Shown: in pieces, positions 45,901 to 48,287 of the stretch
How the letters are laid out: every line of letters starts with the position of its first letter
Position numbering within the stretch: position 1 is the first letter of the stretch
Source of the DNA: Fomitopsis serialis
Lineage: Eukaryota; Basidiomycota; Agaricomycetes; Polyporales; Fomitopsidaceae
DNA: 48,287 bases
Direction of reading: 5' to 3'
Assembly: GCF_022376445.1 (NCBI RefSeq)
Contig: NW_025955261.1
Span: 1-48,287 of the forward strand
Notes under the pieces: model-generated
Seen by the model: only the letters and a program-made list of their open reading frames with translations
Databases searched by the model: none
What the model was told of the DNA's origin: nothing
Program-made: the position numbers and the translations under genes

Positions 45901-48287
45901 TCTACGGGAAGATTAGGACGTATTTCATGCAGCAACATCTCAGACACATACCTATGAAGATGTTGGTTAACTTAATATCTCGATGTAGCTACGCGTAATA
46001 TGATATGAGCAAGCCATGTTGCCAGTAGGTGAATGGTTCCACTTACGATGCCGAGGCTGGACATGTGCACGAGTGCGTCAACAATCTGTTGAAACAACCG
46101 CCAGGCATCTTCCTCAGAAAGCCCTTCAGCAATGCGCTGAGTTATGTCATAAGCTGATCGCATCCGTCAATCAGCTTGATGCAACACGCACCTCCTTCAG
46201 AGTTTGGCGCTCTACATACTCCTGCGAGAAAGAGTCATGTCACTATGTCTTGTCGACCCGAGAGAAATGACTGACCATCTGAATGTATAGCGTCCTGAAG
46301 ACAGTCGGTGCCGGGTTCGCAGCAAAGGACCCGTTGCTTTTGAAGAGACTGTCGAATGCCTCTTCGCTCTCCCCGCTAGACGCAGACTCGCTCCCTTTCT
46401 CGGGGTCCGCCGAGCCCGAACGCGTGAAGTGGATGCTGGGGAAAGAGTGTCTACTCCCGGAGCCTATGTCATCGAGGTCGACGGTGAAAGGGTCAGGGTC
46501 GGATCCCGCGAGCGCGAGTCGGGTACCGACGTGTCGCCGTCTGTTGCCGTTTCTCGATCAGACTCGGACGACACTGCCGTAGAGTCTGGCTCCGACGTTT
46601 CCACCCAGGTCGTGTAGTAGCGGACGATAGAGCGGTGGTTCAAGCGGCTTAAGGCGTTGACCTCTCGGAAGATCTTGCTGTCGCTCTGGGTTGCACGCAA
46701 TCTGATCTTCTTCACTGTTGATCGTCATGAACAAAGACAGTAGCGTCAACGTTCAGTGGTCATCACACACCTGCGTAGATACGAGAATCGATCTTATTAC
46801 GGGCTTTGACGACGGACCCAAACGCGCCGCGACCCTATGTGTGCAGTAGAGCAGGTCAGAATGCACGTTGAGCACTATAAACGTTGTGCTCCTACCAGAA
46901 GCTCGAGTTCTTCCCAGTCCTCCTTCCACCTGCTAGCGTGCTTTGCTTTCGGAGGCGGCATCCTGAAGTAATCAGTCTCGGGAGAGCCATTCACAAATGG
47001 ATGCCACATAGGCGTCTTTGGACCGGAGTTCGCGCCGTGCCTGACAATACCGTCTTGCACAGTTACTACTAAGCTATAAAACAGCGTACCTGGGATAGGT
47101 ATGGCTGCACTTCGCACTGTGGCAGGAGACAGGCCGCCCTTGCATGTTAGCAAGCAGACTGCCGGAGGAAACCGGATGCTTCTTGCTCTGTGTCAGCATG
47201 TCGACCGCTTGCTGCTGCAGATGAGGGAGATCGAAGCTGCCGACAGTCAACGTCATCAAAGGACCAGCACTCCCATAGACGAAGTGTTCGTACAGTTCCG
47301 CAGTGCCGTGTGCACGTCGGGGAAACGCTCCGCAACATCGCTGCCCATCAACATCTGAGAAGTATGATCCCTACCGCATGAATGTCTCGGAACTTGGTGT
47401 ACACCAGTGGCGACTCGACCGCCTCGGGGCCAGCCTACCCTCCTCATCTCAATTCACTGTTGGCATTACTGCGCCGTGAACTTACCATCCTTCCGGTATG
47501 GGCGTCTCGTCCACCTTAGGGTCCATGTTGAACCCAAAGGGTCGGAGCGGTGCAGATCGAGAAGGCGGACGTGGTACGCAACCTTGAAATTTTGACGATC
47601 TTCGTCTGGCCTCCCTCTTCGCGCGGTGCAAGCCCGATATGGTTGATGCATAGCCCGCGATGTACAAGTTCACGGGCGTGGATGGCTTGCAAACCAGAAA
47701 GTATCTGTAGGAGGTAGTCCTGTATACGGCGAAAGATATCAGTCGCGCGATTGCGAGATGGTACTCTCAGTATTACGTACAGATGCACGGTCTTCGCGGA
47801 GCCAGTCGCAATCCTCGAGGACGTCTTTGAGCGTCACGGCCGGCCGTTGCTCGGTCAGGATGATCAGTCGAGGAGACCCGCTCGAAGTGGGACTAGTCAG
47901 CTTCACTGCTAGAGTCGTCAGAACATTCGCGTGGCGGATGAGCGTGAGGCGCTGGATCTCGCTCTCGAGCTGCTTGAGCTTCTTCCTGCCTGTGCACCAG
48001 TTTTAGTGCCATGCAACTTACAGCTATTTGCTGAACGAGTTTACCTTGCGTTGTGGTGTAGTACTGTGCATGGAATGTGATGGAGAGCAGTTCGAGGGGC
48101 AGCGTCTTCTTCTGGTCGTCATCCTCGCATACAGGATCGGCTTGGTACATGGTCCCTAAGCACTCTGATTTACTCACTCGTCAGAAACGGCTTCGTCACT
48201 TACTCAAGTAGCACTTACCTTGCCTCGGATGGAACAGCTTGACCTTGCTGAACCGCGCACCCTGCCACTCGATCTCCTGGGTGAACG
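42948..48287 (-). CDS. gcn2: Gcn2 eIF2-alpha kinase (5' end beyond the window)
   Basis: About 20 exons, partial; the N-terminal RWD domain is off the right edge. In order: pseudokinase (48.2-47.1 kb; FTQEIEWQGARFSKVKLFHP, IQRLTLIRHANVL, LHARELVHRGLCINHIGL-like). Then the active kinase (46.9-45.2 kb): GRGAFGSVVKARNK, Lys in VKKIRL, FREVNALSRLNHRSIV, an acidic Ser/Asp insert, hinge LYIQMEYVERQTLKE, LHRDIKLTNIFI, VGDFGLATSSL, GTRLYIAPEV and ADIYSLGVVFFEM. Then a HisRS-like domain (45.2-43.6 kb; AVNMEPPLLMPNTNPEE, DILAAGGRYDNLIS) and the ribosome-binding C-terminus ending VKDERISLLTL. Uncharged tRNA activates it; it phosphorylates eIF2-alpha. The last exons are 43285-side and 43225-42948. It converges on the trefoil fusion gene. 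Confidence 0.96.

Overview
The window is nuclear DNA from a filamentous basidiomycete, most likely an Agaricomycete (polypore-like; this is inference). Genes are dense and cut by many 48-75 nt GT-AG introns, often with GTGCGN donors. F-box/LRR, BTB, metacaspase, Chk1, Gcn2 and lactonohydrolase genes, a copia-type Gag and an intron-bearing tRNA all fit. Gene models were built by hand from splice signals and frame continuity, so exon borders carry an uncertainty of a few bases.

Layout. 1-139: start of a gene leaving the left edge (-). 1.0-2.9 kb: F-box protein (-). 3.2-3.9 kb: TA-flanked MITE. 5.3-7.0 kb: SMP-30/lactonohydrolase (+). 7.2-9.2 kb: second F-box protein with a 10-nt exon (-). 9.9-12.1 kb: tandem pair of paralogues of an unrecognised family (-). 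12.7-14.8 kb: Chk1 kinase (+). 14.9-17.1 kb: BTB pseudogene split by a truncated copia element. 18.1-20.6 kb: metacaspase in 20 exons (-). 21.5-22.6 kb: acidic, probably nucleolar protein (+), followed at once by a second MITE. 23.8-30.2 kb: 2,046-residue serine-rich disordered protein (-). 31.7-32.8 kb: short-chain dehydrogenase (-). 33.5-34.3 kb: PEBP (-). 35.0-35.8 kb: small helical protein with tRNA-Ile(AAT) directly upstream (-). 36.2-36.9 kb: small hydrophilic protein (+). 37.1-37.7 kb: single beta-trefoil protein (-). 40.1-42.7 kb: beta-trefoil fused to a beta-rich tail (+). 42.9-48.3 kb: Gcn2 eIF2alpha kinase, 5' end outside the window (-).

There is no operon-like logic. Housekeeping and stress genes (Chk1, Gcn2, metacaspase, tRNA) are interleaved with lineage-specific families (F-box, BTB, beta-trefoil, the unknown pair) and small transposon remnants. 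The least described parts are the tandem unknown family, the trefoil/beta-sandwich fusion with odd splice sites, and the micro-exon-rich metacaspase.
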